A stretch of 64,000 bases of DNA, from contig NZ_FOSV01000012.1 in the NCBI RefSeq assembly GCF_900114375.1, positions 1-64,000 of the forward strand, written 5' to 3'. The position numbers and the translations under genes were made by a program. Below are positions 20,503 to 30,224 of the stretch, in pieces; within the stretch, counting starts at the first letter, position 1, and the number at the start of each line of letters is the position of its first letter. Origin of the DNA: Methylorubrum salsuginis (GTDB taxonomy: Bacteria > Pseudomonadota > Alphaproteobacteria > Rhizobiales > Beijerinckiaceae). The notes beneath the pieces are model-generated. The model made no database searches, was not told the origin of the DNA, and worked only from the letters and a program-made list of their open reading frames with translations.

Positions 20503-21516
20503 ATGTCGCAACCCCTCGATCTCCTCGTCCTCGGCAACGCCATCGTCGATCTCATCGCCCATGCCGACGACGCGTTCCTGGCCGACCAGGGCGTAGCCAA
20601 GGGGGCGATGCAGCTCATCGACGAGGCGCGGGCCGAGGCGCTCTTTTCGGTGATGGGCCCGGCGACCGTCGTCTCCGGCGGTTCGGGCGCCAACACCGCG
20701 GTCGGCGCGGCGCTGCTGGGGGCCAAGACCGGCTTCGTCGGCAAGGTCCGCGACGACGAGCTCGGCCGCCTGTTCAGCCACGACCTCAAAGCCACCGGCG
20801 TGAGCTTCGAGACCGCCCCGGCCGCCGAGGGCCCGGCCACCGCCCGCTGCTTCATCCTGGTGACGCCGGACGGCGAGCGCACCATGAACACCTATCTCGG
20901 CGCCTGCCAGAAGCTCTCCTTCGACGACGTGGACGAGGCCGCGGTGCGGGCGGCCCGCGTCACCTATCTCGAAGGCTATCTGTGGGATCCGCCCGCCGCC
21001 AAGGACGCGTTCCGCAAGGCGGTCGGCATCGCCCACGGCGCCGGCAACGCCGTCGCCCTGACGCTGTCGGACGCCTTCTGCGTCGATCGCTACCGCGACG
21101 AGTTCCTGGGCCTGATCCGCGAGGGCAGCATCGACATCCTGTTCGCCAATATCGGCGAGTTGCAGAGCCTCTATTCCACCGACGACCCGGACAAGGCCAT
21201 CGCGGCGCTCCGCGACGAGCGTGGCGGCCACGGCAAGCACCTGCTCGGCCTCGTCACCCGCTCGGCGGACGGCGCGCTCGTGGTGCGCGGCGGCGAGGTT
21301 CGCTCGGTCGAGGCCTCGCCGGTGCGCGAGGTGGTGGACACCACCGGCGCGGGAGACCTCTTCGCCGCGGGCTTCCTCGCCGGCCATGCCCGCGGGCTGG
21401 ACTACGTGGCGAGCGCCCGCCTCGGCGCGCTCGCGGCAGCCGAGGTGATTGAGCATATCGGCGCCCGGCCGCAGCGCGACCTCCTGGCGCTCGCGCGGGA
21501 GCAGCGCCTGATCTGA
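20503..21516 (+). CDS. PfkB-family carbohydrate/adenosine kinase
   Basis: 337 residues of the ribokinase fold. The N-terminal VLGNAIVDLIAHAD, the GGSGANTAVGAALLGAKTGF motif and the C-terminal anion-hole motif DTTGAGDLFAAGFL are all present, with the catalytic base Asp285. It resembles the alphaproteobacterial group annotated as adenosine kinase, but substrate (adenosine, fructose or another sugar) is not proved by sequence. Start ATG 20503 was chosen over an upstream in-frame ATG because the family N-terminus begins here. Confidence 0.87.
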   Translation: MSQPLDLLVLGNAIVDLIAHADDAFLADQGVAKGAMQLIDEARAEALFSVMGPATVVSGGSGANTAVGAALLGAKTGFVGKVRDDELGRLFSHDLKATGVSFETAPAAEGPATARCFILVTPDGERTMNTYLGACQKLSFDDVDEAAVRAARVTYLEGYLWDPPAAKDAFRKAVGIAHGAGNAVALTLSDAFCVDRYRDEFLGLIREGSIDILFANIGELQSLYSTDDPDKAIAALRDERGGHGKHLLGLVTRSADGALVVRGGEVRSVEASPVREVVDTTGAGDLFAAGFLAGHARGLDYVASARLGALAAAEVIEHIGARPQRDLLALAREQRLI

Positions 21517-21788
21517 CAGATCCTCGAAGCGGGTCGTCGGCCGCGCCGCGGTTGCCGAACCGTTTTCGTCTCGCCAAGATAACGGCATCGTGAAGAGGCG
21601 GGCAGGCCCTGGCAAGGGCTTGTCCGTCTTCGCTTTTTCGGTGCAGCCGCGCGGAAGGACGGCATCGTTACCGGCGCGTTAACCATTGTTTTTACGGTCC
21701 GGTGAAATCTGCGGCACGCCGACCCCTGATTCGGCGCTGTCGCGATGCCGGCCGCCCGTGGGCGGTCCCACGGAAGGCCGCCTGAGAC

Positions 21789-24700
21789 GTGCGCACCGAG
21801 CAGCCGGCCCCGCGCTTGCCCTCGTTCCGTTCCGGCCCCGGCGTGGTGACGGCCTTCGCCTGCGCGCTCCTGATCGTCGTGATGGGCGCCTGGCAGATGT
21901 CGCGGGCGTGGGATGCGGCGATGCGGGGCGCGCGCGACGACGTCACCAACATCAGCCGTTCGCTGGCCCAGCATGCCACCGGTCTCCTCGACGGCATCGA
22001 GATGACGCTGTCCGGCATGGCCGAACGCGTCGGCAACGACGACCGCGCGGCGCTCTCGAACTTCATCCGCCGCCGCGCCGAAGGCATGGCCCATCTTCGC
22101 AACCTCGCCATCCTCGATGCCGACGGGCGTTGGCTGGCGGATTCCCGCGATCTCGAGGCCGCGACCCGTCCGTCGGAGGCCGGCCGGGCGCCGGAGCCGG
22201 GCCGCGACGACCTGCGCTGGCATCGCGAACATCCGGGGACGGACCTCTATGTCGGCCCGCCGCGGCCGGATCGGGGACATGTCGGCCCGATCATCCCGAT
22301 CTCCCGACGGCTGACCCGGCCGGACGGCAGCTTCGGCGGCATCGTGCTGGCCGCCCTCGATCCGAAGGTGCTGCAGGACGTCTACGACGGCGTGCGGCTC
22401 GATTCCCGCAGCGCCATCGCCCTGTGGCGCGAGGACGGGCGCCTGCTGGTGCGCCGCCCCGCGGTGGCGCTGACGGACCGGAATTTCGCCGACACCGACT
22501 TCTTCCGGGCGATGGATGCCGGGGGGCGCCCGCTTCGGCTTCAGCTGCCCGTCATGCCCGGCGCCGTCGACGGCGTGCGGAGGCTCACCGGCTTCGAGCG
22601 CCTCGCCCGCCATCCCTCCCTCATCGTGTCCGTCGGCATCAGCCTGGACGACATCGTCGCCGCGTGGCGCCGCGAGGCGCTGATCCAGGCCGTTGCCCTC
22701 GGGCTCGCGGTGCTGGCCCTCATCGGCCTCGGCATCGGCCTGGAGCGGCGCGAGCGCCGTATCCGCGCCGCCGAGCGCGATGCGGTCGAGGCGCAATCGC
22801 TGTTCCGCGCCCTGTTCGACCACTCCACCGACGGCCTGTTCGTCCACCGGATCGAGCCCGACGGCACGGCGCGCCTGGAGACTTTGAACGGCCAGGCCGC
22901 GGCGATGCTCGGACGCCGGGCCGCCGATATCGTGGGCCGGTCCCTGCACAACATCCTGGACCCGGACCTCTACGTCCCCGTCGCCGCCGATCTCGAGGTC
23001 ACGATCCGGGCCGGCGGGCCGCGGGCGTTCGAGCGGAGCGAGGGCGACGGGGAGGGGGGCCGCGTCTGGGAGATCGTCCACGTCCCGCTGCACCGCCCGG
23101 ACGGATCGATCGGACGCGTCTTCGCGAGCGCCCGCGACATCACCCATCTGCGCGAGGCGGAGGCCGCGGCGCTCGATTCCAACCGCTTGCTGCTCATGGC
23201 CGAGCAGATGGCCCATGTCGGCCACTGGCATCTCGATGTGGCGAGCGGGCGCGTGCGCTGGTCGGACGAGGTCTACCGCATTCACGGCCGCGACCCGGCG
23301 GACTTCCAGCCGACCCTGGAGGACGGCATCGACGCGTATCATCCCGACGACCGCGACAGCGTCGCCGCGATGGTCGCCGAGGCGGTGGAGCGCCGAGGCA
23401 GCTTCGAGTTCACCAAGCGCCTCCTGCGGCCCGATGGCGAGGTGCGCCACGTCCAGTCCCGCGGGATCTGCATGCTTGGACCGGCGACCGAGGGCGGCGC
23501 GCCGGTCGTGACCGGCCTGTTCGGTGTCTTCTCCGACATCACCCAGCGTATCCGGGCCGAGGCCTCGGTGGTGTCGAGCGAGGCACGCTACCGTATGCTG
23601 GCCGACGCGGCCACCGACATGGTGGTGCAGACCGGCCCCGACGGGCGCTGCCTCTACGTCTCGCCCGCGGTGCGCGACCTCCTCGGCCGCGAGCCCGAGA
23701 TGCTGACGGGAAGCGCCTTCGCCGATCTGATCCATCCCGACGACGCGCCCGGCTTCGCGGCGATCCTCGCCGGGCTCGTGGCGGGGGACGACGACCGGGC
23801 CGTCAGCGTCAACCGCCTGCGCCACAGCCGGGGGCGCTGGATCTGGGTCGAGGCCTCGCTCAAGGCGCTGCGCCTGCCCGGCGGACGCAGCGGCGGTTTC
23901 GTCGTCTCGGTGCGCAACATCGACGAGCGCCGCCGCGCCGACGAGGCCCGCCGCGAGAGCGAGGCACGCTACCGCCTGCTCGCCGACAACGCTTCCGACC
24001 TGATCGTGCTCGGCCATGCCGACGGGCGGCGCAGCTACATTTCCCCCGCCGTCACCGTGATGCTCGGCTACACCGTCGAGGAAGCGCATTCCGTCGGCAT
24101 GCACGACTGGATCCACCCCGACGACATCGCCACGGTGTTCGCTAGCACCCTGGCCCTCGGCGACCAGCACCCCACCGCGAACGTCATCTACCGCCTGCGC
24201 CACAAGGCCGGACACTACATCTGGGCCGAGGCCGCCTTCCGCCGGGTGCCGGGCGAGGCGGGCGACGTGCAGATCGTCACGGCGATCCGCGACGTCACCG
24301 AGCGCCAGCGGCAGGCCCGCCATCTGGAGCAGGCCAAGGCGCAGGCGGAAGCCGGCGCGCGCATCAAGGCCGAGTTCCTGGCCAACATGAGCCACGAGCT
24401 ACGCACGCCGCTCGCCGGCATGCTCGGCACCCACGATCTGCTCCAGAGCGACCCGACCTTGAGCCCGGCCCAACGCCGCCTCGTCGGCCTGGCCCAAGAA
24501 TCGAGCCGCTCGCTCCTGACCATCGTCAACGACATCCTCGACTTCTCCAAGATCGAGGCCGGCGAGCTGATCGTCGAGAGCGTGCCGTTCAGCCTGTCCG
24601 AACTGGTCGAGAGCTGCCGCCGGCTCGCCACCGAGGCCGCCCGGGACAAGGAGCTTTCGCTCACCGTCTCGATCGCCCCCGATCTGCCCGACTGGCTCAA

Positions 24701-25835
24701 GGGCGATCCCACGCGCATCCGCCAGATCCTGCTCAACCTCGCCACCAACGCGGTCAAGTTCACGGAGCGGGGACGGATTGCCGTCGCGGTCACCCGTGCC
24801 GGCCTGCGCGACGGCGTGCCGCTGGTGCGGATCGCGGTCTCCGACACCGGCATCGGCATCGCCGAGGAGGCCCTGCCGCGCCTGTTCGAGCGCTTCAGCC
24901 AGGCCGACGGCTCGACGGCGCGCCGCTACGGCGGCACCGGCCTGGGGCTCGCCATCTGCAAGCGGCTCGCGGCGCTGATGGGCGGCGAGATCGGCGTCGA
25001 GAGCCGGCTCGGCGAGGGCTCGACCTTCTGGTTCGCCCTGCCCCTGCCGCTGGCCGCAGCCGAGCGCCCGCAGGCGGCACGGCCGGAACTGCTCGGCGCG
25101 GCGCCCAGCCTGCGCCGCATCCTGCTCGCCGAGGACAACCGCATCAATCAGGAGATCCTGACTACCGTCCTCGAACGCAAGGGCCACGCCGTCACGCTCG
25201 TCGGCAACGGCCGGGACGCCTTGGAGGCGGTGAAGGCCGGCTCGGGGTTCGACGTGATCCTGATGGACGTGCAGATGCCCGAGATGGACGGGTTGGAGGC
25301 GACCGCCGCGATCCGCGCCTTCGAGCGCGAGGGCGGCGGCGCCCGAATCCCGATCATCGCGCTCACCGCCAACGCCATGATCGACGAGGTCGAGCGCTGC
25401 CGCTCGGCGGGCACCGACGCGCATATCGCCAAGCCGGTGCATTGGCCCGACCTGTTCGCGGCGATCGAACGGCTGTGCCGGACGGAGACCGGGATGCCGG
25501 TCCGCGTGCTCGACGAGGCGATGCTGGAGATGATGGCCGGCGTCGTCGGCCGCGAGCGCATCGGCGACCTGTTGGCGGCGGCGATGCGGGAGATCGACCG
25601 GCGGGTCGGCCTGCTCTGCACGGTCGGGATCGGCGCGACGGACTTCGCCACCGAGGCGCATGCCCTGGTCTCGCTCAGCGGCCAGCTCGGCTTCGTCGAG
25701 CTGTCGGAGCTGTGCCGCGACCTGGAGAGACGGACCATGGGCGCGGATGGGCGGCTGCGGGCCACCGAGCTGCGCGCCGCTGCGGAGCGTGCCCGCTCCG
25801 CGATGGCGGCCTGCGCCTACGCCAAGGCGGCGTAG
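21789..25835 (+). CDS. Multi-PAS hybrid sensor histidine kinase
   Basis: 1348 residues from a GTG. Domain order by my reading: membrane segment (about 20-38), an extracytoplasmic sensor region (about 40-295), a second membrane segment (about 297-318), four PAS domains (about 335-450, 468-590, 598-718, 725-850), HisKA with phospho-acceptor His869 in MSHELRTPL, HATPase_c (N-box [11 protein letters not shown], then DTGIGI and GGTGLGL), a receiver domain with Asp1160 in [10 protein letters not shown], and a C-terminal Hpt-like domain around His1291. The Hpt motif reads [12 protein letters not shown] rather than the usual HxLKG. The input signal and the downstream response regulator are not in this window. 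Confidence 0.9.
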   Translation: MRTEQPAPRLPSFRSGPGVVTAFACALLIVVMGAWQMSRAWDAAMRGARDDVTNISRSLAQHATGLLDGIEMTLSGMAERVGNDDRAALSNFIRRRAEGMAHLRNLAILDADGRWLADSRDLEAATRPSEAGRAPEPGRDDLRWHREHPGTDLYVGPPRPDRGHVGPIIPISRRLTRPDGSFGGIVLAALDPKVLQDVYDGVRLDSRSAIALWREDGRLLVRRPAVALTDRNFADTDFFRAMDAGGRPLRLQLPVMPGAVDGVRRLTGFERLARHPSLIVSVGISLDDIVAAWRREALIQAVALGLAVLALIGLGIGLERRERRIRAAERDAVEAQSLFRALFDHSTDGLFVHRIEPDGTARLETLNGQAAAMLGRRAADIVGRSLHNILDPDLYVPVAADLEVTIRAGGPRAFERSEGDGEGGRVWEIVHVPLHRPDGSIGRVFASARDITHLREAEAAALDSNRLLLMAEQMAHVGHWHLDVASGRVRWSDEVYRIHGRDPADFQPTLEDGIDAYHPDDRDSVAAMVAEAVERRGSFEFTKRLLRPDGEVRHVQSRGICMLGPATEGGAPVVTGLFGVFSDITQRIRAEASVVSSEARYRMLADAATDMVVQTGPDGRCLYVSPAVRDLLGREPEMLTGSAFADLIHPDDAPGFAAILAGLVAGDDDRAVSVNRLRHSRGRWIWVEASLKALRLPGGRSGGFVVSVRNIDERRRADEARRESEARYRLLADNASDLIVLGHADGRRSYISPAVTVMLGYTVEEAHSVGMHDWIHPDDIATVFASTLALGDQHPTANVIYRLRHKAGHYIWAEAAFRRVPGEAGDVQIVTAIRDVTERQRQARHLEQAKAQAEAGARIKAEFLANMSHELRTPLAGMLGTHDLLQSDPTLSPAQRRLVGLAQESSRSLLTIVNDILDFSKIEAGELIVESVPFSLSELVESCRRLATEAARDKELSLTVSIAPDLPDWLKGDPTRIRQILLNLATNAVKFTERGRIAVAVTRAGLRDGVPLVRIAVSDTGIGIAEEALPRLFERFSQADGSTARRYGGTGLGLAICKRLAALMGGEIGVESRLGEGSTFWFALPLPLAAAERPQAARPELLGAAPSLRRILLAEDNRINQEILTTVLERKGHAVTLVGNGRDALEAVKAGSGFDVILMDVQMPEMDGLEATAAIRAFEREGGGARIPIIALTANAMIDEVERCRSAGTDAHIAKPVHWPDLFAAIERLCRTETGMPVRVLDEAMLEMMAGVVGRERIGDLLAAAMREIDRRVGLLCTVGIGATDFATEAHALVSLSGQLGFVELSELCRDLERRTMGADGRLRATELRAAAERARSAMAACAYAKAA

Positions 25836-25845
25836 GCGATTGAGC

Positions 25846-25894
25846 GCATCGTCCCGAGAGGTGGTTTCACGCCTTGGGGACGATGCGGCACGAG
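25846..25894. repeat. Palindromic intergenic repeat, copy A (likely bidirectional terminator)
   Basis: gcatcgtccc (25846-25855) pairs with gggacgatgc (25877-25886), followed by ggcac. It resembles the other copies in this window (31269, 38730, 42684, 61742, 61802) in its ends, its gaggtgg core and its ggcac tail. It lies between the convergent stops of the sensor kinase and the FKBP gene. Confidence 0.65.
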
Positions 25895-25905
25895 AACCGT
25901 GAGGA

Positions 25906-26325
25906 TCAGCGGGAGCCGATCAGCTCGACGTCGAAGATCAGCGTGGCGTTCGGCGGGATGACGCCGCCGGCGCCGCGGGCGCCGTAGCCGAGATCCGGCG
26001 GGATCGTCAGGATGCGGCGACCGCCGGCCTTCATCGTGGCGACGCCCTCGTCCCAGCCGCGGATCACCTGACCGGCGCCGATCTTGAAGCTGAAGGGCTG
26101 GCCGCGGTCGCGGGAGGAATCGAACTTCTTGCCCTTCTTGCCGCCGCCCTCGTCGAGCCAGCCGGTGTAATGCACCGTGACCTGCTGGCCGGCCTTCGGC
26201 TCGGGGCCGGTGCCGACCACCTCGTCGACGTAGGACAGGCCCGAGGGCAGCGTGACGGGCTGGGCGGAAGCGGCTGCGGTCATGGCGAGGACGATGGCTC
26301 CGGCGATGGGAAGGATCGAACGCAT
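25906..26325 (-). CDS. Exported FKBP-type peptidyl-prolyl cis-trans isomerase
   Basis: 139 residues: a signal peptide ([21 protein letters not shown]) followed by a single FKBP domain. The FKBP fold is shown by [73 protein letters not shown]. It should assist proline isomerisation of proteins in the periplasm. Start ATG 26325 is the only one giving a signal peptide. The gene is convergent with the sensor kinase; a hairpin separates them. Confidence 0.93.
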   Translation of the reverse strand: MRSILPIAGAIVLAMTAAASAQPVTLPSGLSYVDEVVGTGPEPKAGQQVTVHYTGWLDEGGGKKGKKFDSSRDRGQPFSFKIGAGQVIRGWDEGVATMKAGGRRILTIPPDLGYGARGAGGVIPPNATLIFDVELIGSR

Positions 26326-26429
26326 GGATCTCTTCTCGATGCGTCGTTCACGACGACGGGCCGGCGGGTTACCACGCCGACGCGCCGAAGGCGAATTTTT
26401 GCGCTGCCGGAGATGCTTGCGCCTAACCT

Positions 26430-26891
26430 TCAGTACCGCGCGCTGAGGGCGGCGCGCTCCGCCACGCAGGCGCCCGCCGCCGGCCCGACCACGAGGTCGC
26501 CCTGGCGCGGGTTGTTGAGGGCGAGCGGGCCCGTGTCCTTCCGGCCCCAGAAGCCGCCGCCGAGCTGCTCCTCGAAGAAGCCGTCGCCGAATGCGATGTA
26601 GCAGCGGTCGATCACCGCGACCGTGCCGTAGCTCGCCCGGAATGCCGCCGTCTCGGGGCCGGCGCCGGGGCCGCAGGTCAGGGCCACGTCGATGCGGCCG
26701 GACTGGTTGAAGCGGATCGCCTGCGCGCGATGCGGGCGCACCGCGACCCAGGGGCCGCCGTCGCGGCTGACGAGCGCGGTGTAGCCGGAGCGGTTGATGA
26801 TCTGCCGGGTGCAGCCGGCTTCCGCCGCCGTGGCCCCCACGAACCCACCGAGGAGGGCCGCCAGGCCGATCGCCGTTCTCACCCCGTGCAT
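26430..26891 (-). CDS. Secreted protein of unknown function
   Basis: 153 residues. The first 25 ([25 protein letters not shown]) form a signal peptide. The mature part has four cysteines (near residues 27, 73, 97 and 142) that could form two disulfides, and glycine-aromatic segments such as [17 protein letters not shown] do not recognise the family. It is 105 bp upstream of the FKBP gene and in the same direction, so they may be co-transcribed. Confidence 0.68.
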   Translation of the reverse strand: MHGVRTAIGLAALLGGFVGATAAEAGCTRQIINRSGYTALVSRDGGPWVAVRPHRAQAIRFNQSGRIDVALTCGPGAGPETAAFRASYGTVAVIDRCYIAFGDGFFEEQLGGGFWGRKDTGPLALNNPRQGDLVVGPAAGACVAERAALSARY

Positions 26892-27079
26892 CCCGTCTCT
26901 CCCGATCGCCCGGCCCGTGCCAAACGGCCACGCTCGCCTCGATAACCGCTTGGCCGCTCTGCGCGTTCCCGCGGATCACGTCGGCCGAATACCGATCGGC
27001 GGGACGAGCCGCCGCTCTCGCCGAGCCGGTCCGATCGCATGCAATCCCGGTTGCCCTGCCGGCAATGGCCTGCTTAAAA

Positions 27080-27095
27080 TTGATTCATAATTCAA
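27080..27095. promoter_or_regulatory. AT-rich imperfect palindrome before the CoA-transferase gene
   Basis: ttgattcataattcaa has matching TTGA/TCAA ends and sits in an A+T-rich patch (27071-27096) that contrasts with the GC-rich surroundings, 85-100 bp upstream of the CoA-transferase start. It could be a promoter element or operator, for example for the GntR-type regulator encoded at 29298-29975. This is inference from composition and symmetry only. Confidence 0.35.
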
Positions 27096-27180
27096 ATGCC
27101 CACGGGTTCGATGGGCAGCGCGTCCGTCACCGGGCGCCGCGAGGAGAGGAAGGGAGCGCGATGCGCCGAAGCCGGAGCCG

Positions 27181-28437
27181 ATGTCGCGCGTCGTGCCGGG
27201 CGCGCCGGGACGACTGATGGGCGAGCTCCCCCGTTCCGGGCCGCTCGCGGGCCTGCGCGTCGTCGAACTCGCCCACATCATGGCCGGGCCGGTCTGCGGG
27301 CTGATGCTCGGCGACATGGGCGCCGAGGTCATCAAGGTCGAGAAGATCGACGGCGGTGACGACACCCGCCGCTCGGTGCCCCCCGCCATCGAAGGCGAGA
27401 GCGCCGCCTACATGATGATGAACCGCGGCAAGCGCGGGATCAGTCTCGACCTCAAGAGCGAAGACGGCAAGGCGGTGTTGCGCCGGCTCTTGGCCGACGC
27501 CGACGTGCTGATCGAGAATTACCGCGCCGGCACGATGGAACGCCTCGGCCTCGGCTACGAGGTGCTGAAGGCCGAGTTTCCGGCGCTGATCTACTGTTCG
27601 CTCTCGGGCTTCGGCCGCTCCGGGCCCTATGCCGAGCGGGCCGGGTTCGATCTCGTGGCGCAGGGCATGAGCGGCCTCATGAGCGTCACCGGCGAGGGGC
27701 CGGGCCGCCCGCCGATGAAGTGCGGCCCGCCGGTCACCGACATCACCGCGGGCATCCTCGCCGCGATGGGGGTGCTGGCCGCCTATGCCCACCGCCTCAG
27801 GACCGGCGAGGGGCAGGTGGTCGACACCTCGCTGTTCGAAGCCGGCATCACCCTGACCTACTGGCAATCGGCCATCGCCCTCGCCACCGGGATCGCGCCG
27901 GGGCCGATGGGCTCGGCCCACCCGCTCAACGCACCCTACGAGGCGTTCGAGACGGCCGACGGCTGGATCACCATCGGCGCGGCCAACCAGACCAACTGGC
28001 TGCGCCTCCTCGGCGTTCTCGGCGCCGAGGATCTGGCGGGCGACCCGCGCTTTGCCGCCAACCGCGACCGGATGGTCAATCGTAGCGCCCTCGCCGAGGC
28101 GCTGGCCCCGCATTTCCGCCGCGCGCCCTCCGCCGACTGGCTGGCCCGGCTGGAAGTGGGCGGCGTGCCCGCCGGGCCGGTGCTCGACGTGCTGGCGATG
28201 CAGGCCGACCCGCAGGCGCGGGCCCGCGAGATGGTGGTCGCGGTCGATCACGCCCGCGCCGGGCGGATGGAGACGCTGGGCCTGCCCGTCAAATTCTCGC
28301 GCACGCCCGGCCGCGTCCACGGCCCGGCGCCGCTGCTCGGCGAGCACAGCCGCGCGATCCTCGCCGAGGTCGGCTACGATGCCGGGCAGATCGAGGACTT
28401 GATCGCCCGCGGCATCGTGGGCGAGACGACAGCCTGA
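27181..28437 (+). CDS. Family III (CaiB/BaiF) CoA-transferase
   Basis: 418 residues. These enzymes move CoA between carboxylic acids through an acyl-enzyme intermediate; the expected catalytic Asp157 lies in ERAGFDLVAQGMSG. The N-terminal ELAHIMAGPVCGLMLGDMGAEVIKVE and the later NAPYEAFETADGWI are family signatures. An alternative start at 27217 (MGELPRSG) has a closer GGGA ribosome site and keeps the conserved part intact. The next gene, a crotonase homologue, starts 22 bp downstream, and a GntR regulator follows, suggesting a small acyl-CoA catabolic unit. The substrate is not identifiable. Confidence 0.88.
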   Translation: MSRVVPGAPGRLMGELPRSGPLAGLRVVELAHIMAGPVCGLMLGDMGAEVIKVEKIDGGDDTRRSVPPAIEGESAAYMMMNRGKRGISLDLKSEDGKAVLRRLLADADVLIENYRAGTMERLGLGYEVLKAEFPALIYCSLSGFGRSGPYAERAGFDLVAQGMSGLMSVTGEGPGRPPMKCGPPVTDITAGILAAMGVLAAYAHRLRTGEGQVVDTSLFEAGITLTYWQSAIALATGIAPGPMGSAHPLNAPYEAFETADGWITIGAANQTNWLRLLGVLGAEDLAGDPRFAANRDRMVNRSALAEALAPHFRRAPSADWLARLEVGGVPAGPVLDVLAMQADPQARAREMVVAVDHARAGRMETLGLPVKFSRTPGRVHGPAPLLGEHSRAILAEVGYDAGQIEDLIARGIVGETTA

Positions 28438-28459
28438 CCGAATGACCGGAGTCCGACCG

Positions 28460-29272
28460 ATGACCTCTGAGGCTGCGCCGACCGACGAACTGCTCTACGC
28501 GGTCGACGAAGGCGGCATCGCCCGCATCACCCTCAACCGGCCCCAGGCCCGCAACGCGCTCACCTTCGCGATGTACGAGCGGTTGGTCGAGCTGTGCGGG
28601 CGGATCGAGGCGGACCGTTCGGTCAAGGCGGTGATCGTCACCGGCGCGGGCGACAAGGCGTTCGCCGCCGGTACCGATATCGGCCAGTTCCGCGATTTCC
28701 GCACCGCCGAGGAGGCTCTGGGCTACGAGCGCTTCATGGACAGGGTGCTGGGCAGCCTGGAGCGGCTGCGGGTGCCGACCATCGCCGCGGTGGCGGGGGC
28801 CTGCACCGGCGGCGGCATGGCCATCGCCGCGGCTTGCGACCTGCGCATCGCCTCTCAGGATGCCCGCTTCGGCATCCCGATCGCGCGGACCCTCGGCAAC
28901 TGCCTGTCGCAATCGACGCTGCGGCGGCTGTCCGCCCTGATCGGCGCGTCGCGGGTGAAGGACATCCTGTTCACCGCCCGCCTCGTCGGTGCCGAGGAGG
29001 CCCGCGCCATCGGCTTCGCCAACGAGGTGGTGGCGGATGCCGCCGCCGTGCAGGCCCGGGCCGGCGAACTCGCCACCCTGCTCGCGAGCCACGCGCCGCT
29101 GACGCTCCAGGCGACGAAGGAGGGGCTGCGCCGTCTCTCTGAAGGAACGGCCGGCGATGGGCCGGAGCAGGCCGGCGAGGACCTGATCGTGCTCTGCTAC
29201 ACCAGCGAGGATTTCCGCGAGGGCATGGATGCGTTCCTGTCCAAGCGCCCGCCGGCGTTCAAGGGGCGGTGA
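28460..29272 (+). CDS. Crotonase-fold enoyl-CoA hydratase/isomerase-like protein lacking both catalytic Glu
   Basis: 270 residues with the crotonase fold: RITLNRPQARNAL near the N-terminus, the oxyanion-hole segment KAFAAGTDIGQF (66-77) and GACTGGGMAIAAACDL (113-128). Compared with classical enoyl-CoA hydratase, the two acid residues are missing: the CELA position is Ala121 (MAIA) and the QPE position is Ile141 (IPIARTLGNCLS). It probably is not a standard hydratase; isomerase, decarboxylase or hydrolase activity is possible. The start at 28460 has a GGAG site; an in-frame ATG at 28442 is an alternative. Downstream of a CoA-transferase in one likely operon. Confidence 0.85.
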   Translation: MTSEAAPTDELLYAVDEGGIARITLNRPQARNALTFAMYERLVELCGRIEADRSVKAVIVTGAGDKAFAAGTDIGQFRDFRTAEEALGYERFMDRVLGSLERLRVPTIAAVAGACTGGGMAIAAACDLRIASQDARFGIPIARTLGNCLSQSTLRRLSALIGASRVKDILFTARLVGAEEARAIGFANEVVADAAAVQARAGELATLLASHAPLTLQATKEGLRRLSEGTAGDGPEQAGEDLIVLCYTSEDFREGMDAFLSKRPPAFKGR

Positions 29273-29297
29273 GGCGAAGAGGCTCGAGGGCGGACCC

Positions 29298-29975
29298 TCA
29301 GCCCTCCTCCTCGCCGTACATCGCGGCGATCACCGGCTTCTTCGAGCGGATATGGTGGCGCATCAGCGAGGCCAGAGCCTCGCCGTCACGGGCGCGCAGG
29401 AGCGGGATCATCCGCTCGTGCTCGTCCACCGCGTTGGCCCATTGCTCGTCGGTCTGATGGGCGGTGTAGCGCGAGCGCTGGATGCGGCCGGTGAGACCGA
29501 GATAGAGGCTGCGCAGCTTGGTGTTGCGGCTGCCCAGCATGATCGCTTCGTGGATCTCGCGGTTGAGCCGGAAATAGGTCGCCTCGTCGCGTGCCTTCCA
29601 GGCCTCGACCATCGCCGCGTGCTTGTCCGCGATGGCCTCGATCTCCGCATCGGTGATGACGCGGCAGGCACAGTCGCAGGCGGTCGCCTCCAGTCCGGCG
29701 ATGATCTCGATCATCTCCTCGAGTTCGGTGCGCGAGATGCTGGCGACCCGCGCGCCGCGGTTCGGCAGAAGTTCGAGCAGACCTTCCGTCGCCAGGATCT
29801 TGATTGCCTCACGCAACGGCGTGCGCGAGATGCCGAAGCGCTCGGTCAACTCGCTCTCGTTGACCCGCGCCCGCGGCTCGAGCTCACCCTCGTTGATGAG
29901 TTCGCGCATGCGGTCGGCCACCTCGTCATGGAGGTAGCGGCGGCTGATGCCGATACTGGGCTCAATTCTATTCAT
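29298..29975 (-). CDS. GntR-family transcriptional regulator, FCD type
   Basis: 225 residues. An N-terminal winged helix (about 10-80) contains LTERFGISRTPLREAIKILATEGLLEL, the GntR signature. The C-terminal FCD domain (about 85-210) binds small acids, usually with a metal held by Asp/His residues; NREIHEAI and VDEHERMIPLLRARD are present. It is convergent with the crotonase gene (25 bp apart) and divergent from the threonine aldolase, so it may control either or both. Effector unknown. Confidence 0.9.
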   Translation of the reverse strand: MNRIEPSIGISRRYLHDEVADRMRELINEGELEPRARVNESELTERFGISRTPLREAIKILATEGLLELLPNRGARVASISRTELEEMIEIIAGLEATACDCACRVITDAEIEAIADKHAAMVEAWKARDEATYFRLNREIHEAIMLGSRNTKLRSLYLGLTGRIQRSRYTAHQTDEQWANAVDEHERMIPLLRARDGEALASLMRHHIRSKKPVIAAMYGEEEG

Positions 29976-30170
29976 CGAGCAGTCAAATCATTCTTGAACG
30001 CGAGACTTGGTGATTCGATGTCTAGGGTTAGGCTCGCCCGATGTCGAGGTGGGGTCCGCCCTCCAACTTCGCGAGCCGGTTGAAAACCTTGATTGACAGG
30101 GGAGCTATGCGCACCCACAGGGCCTTGGATCGAGCTTGGCACGGTTTGTATTTTTCATGCAATATCGCCC

Positions 30171-30207
30171 CCGGCGGGCCGGCTTCCGGCGGGCCGGCTT
30201 CCGGCGG
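30171..30207. repeat. Tandem 15-bp repeat before the threonine aldolase gene
   Basis: The unit ccggcgggccggctt occurs at 30171-30185 and 30186-30200, followed by a partial third copy (ccggcgg, 30201-30207). It lies in the leader immediately before the start at 30225. Two and a half exact copies may vary in number between strains. Confidence 0.8.
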
Positions 30208-30224
30208 CGAAACACGAATCCGCG

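Noticed and set aside
21402..24395. Long open frame on the minus strand opposite the hybrid kinase
   Set aside because: Its residues are the out-of-frame reverse reading of a GC-rich gene with clear kinase domains on the plus strand; it has low-complexity composition rich in Asp, Arg, Gly and His and no recognisable domain.
30136..30165. Sigma-54-like sequence (ttggcacggtttgta) before threonine aldolase
   Set aside because: The -24 part (TTGGCAC) is present, but the -12 element is TTGTA rather than TTGCW and the spacing is two bases short.
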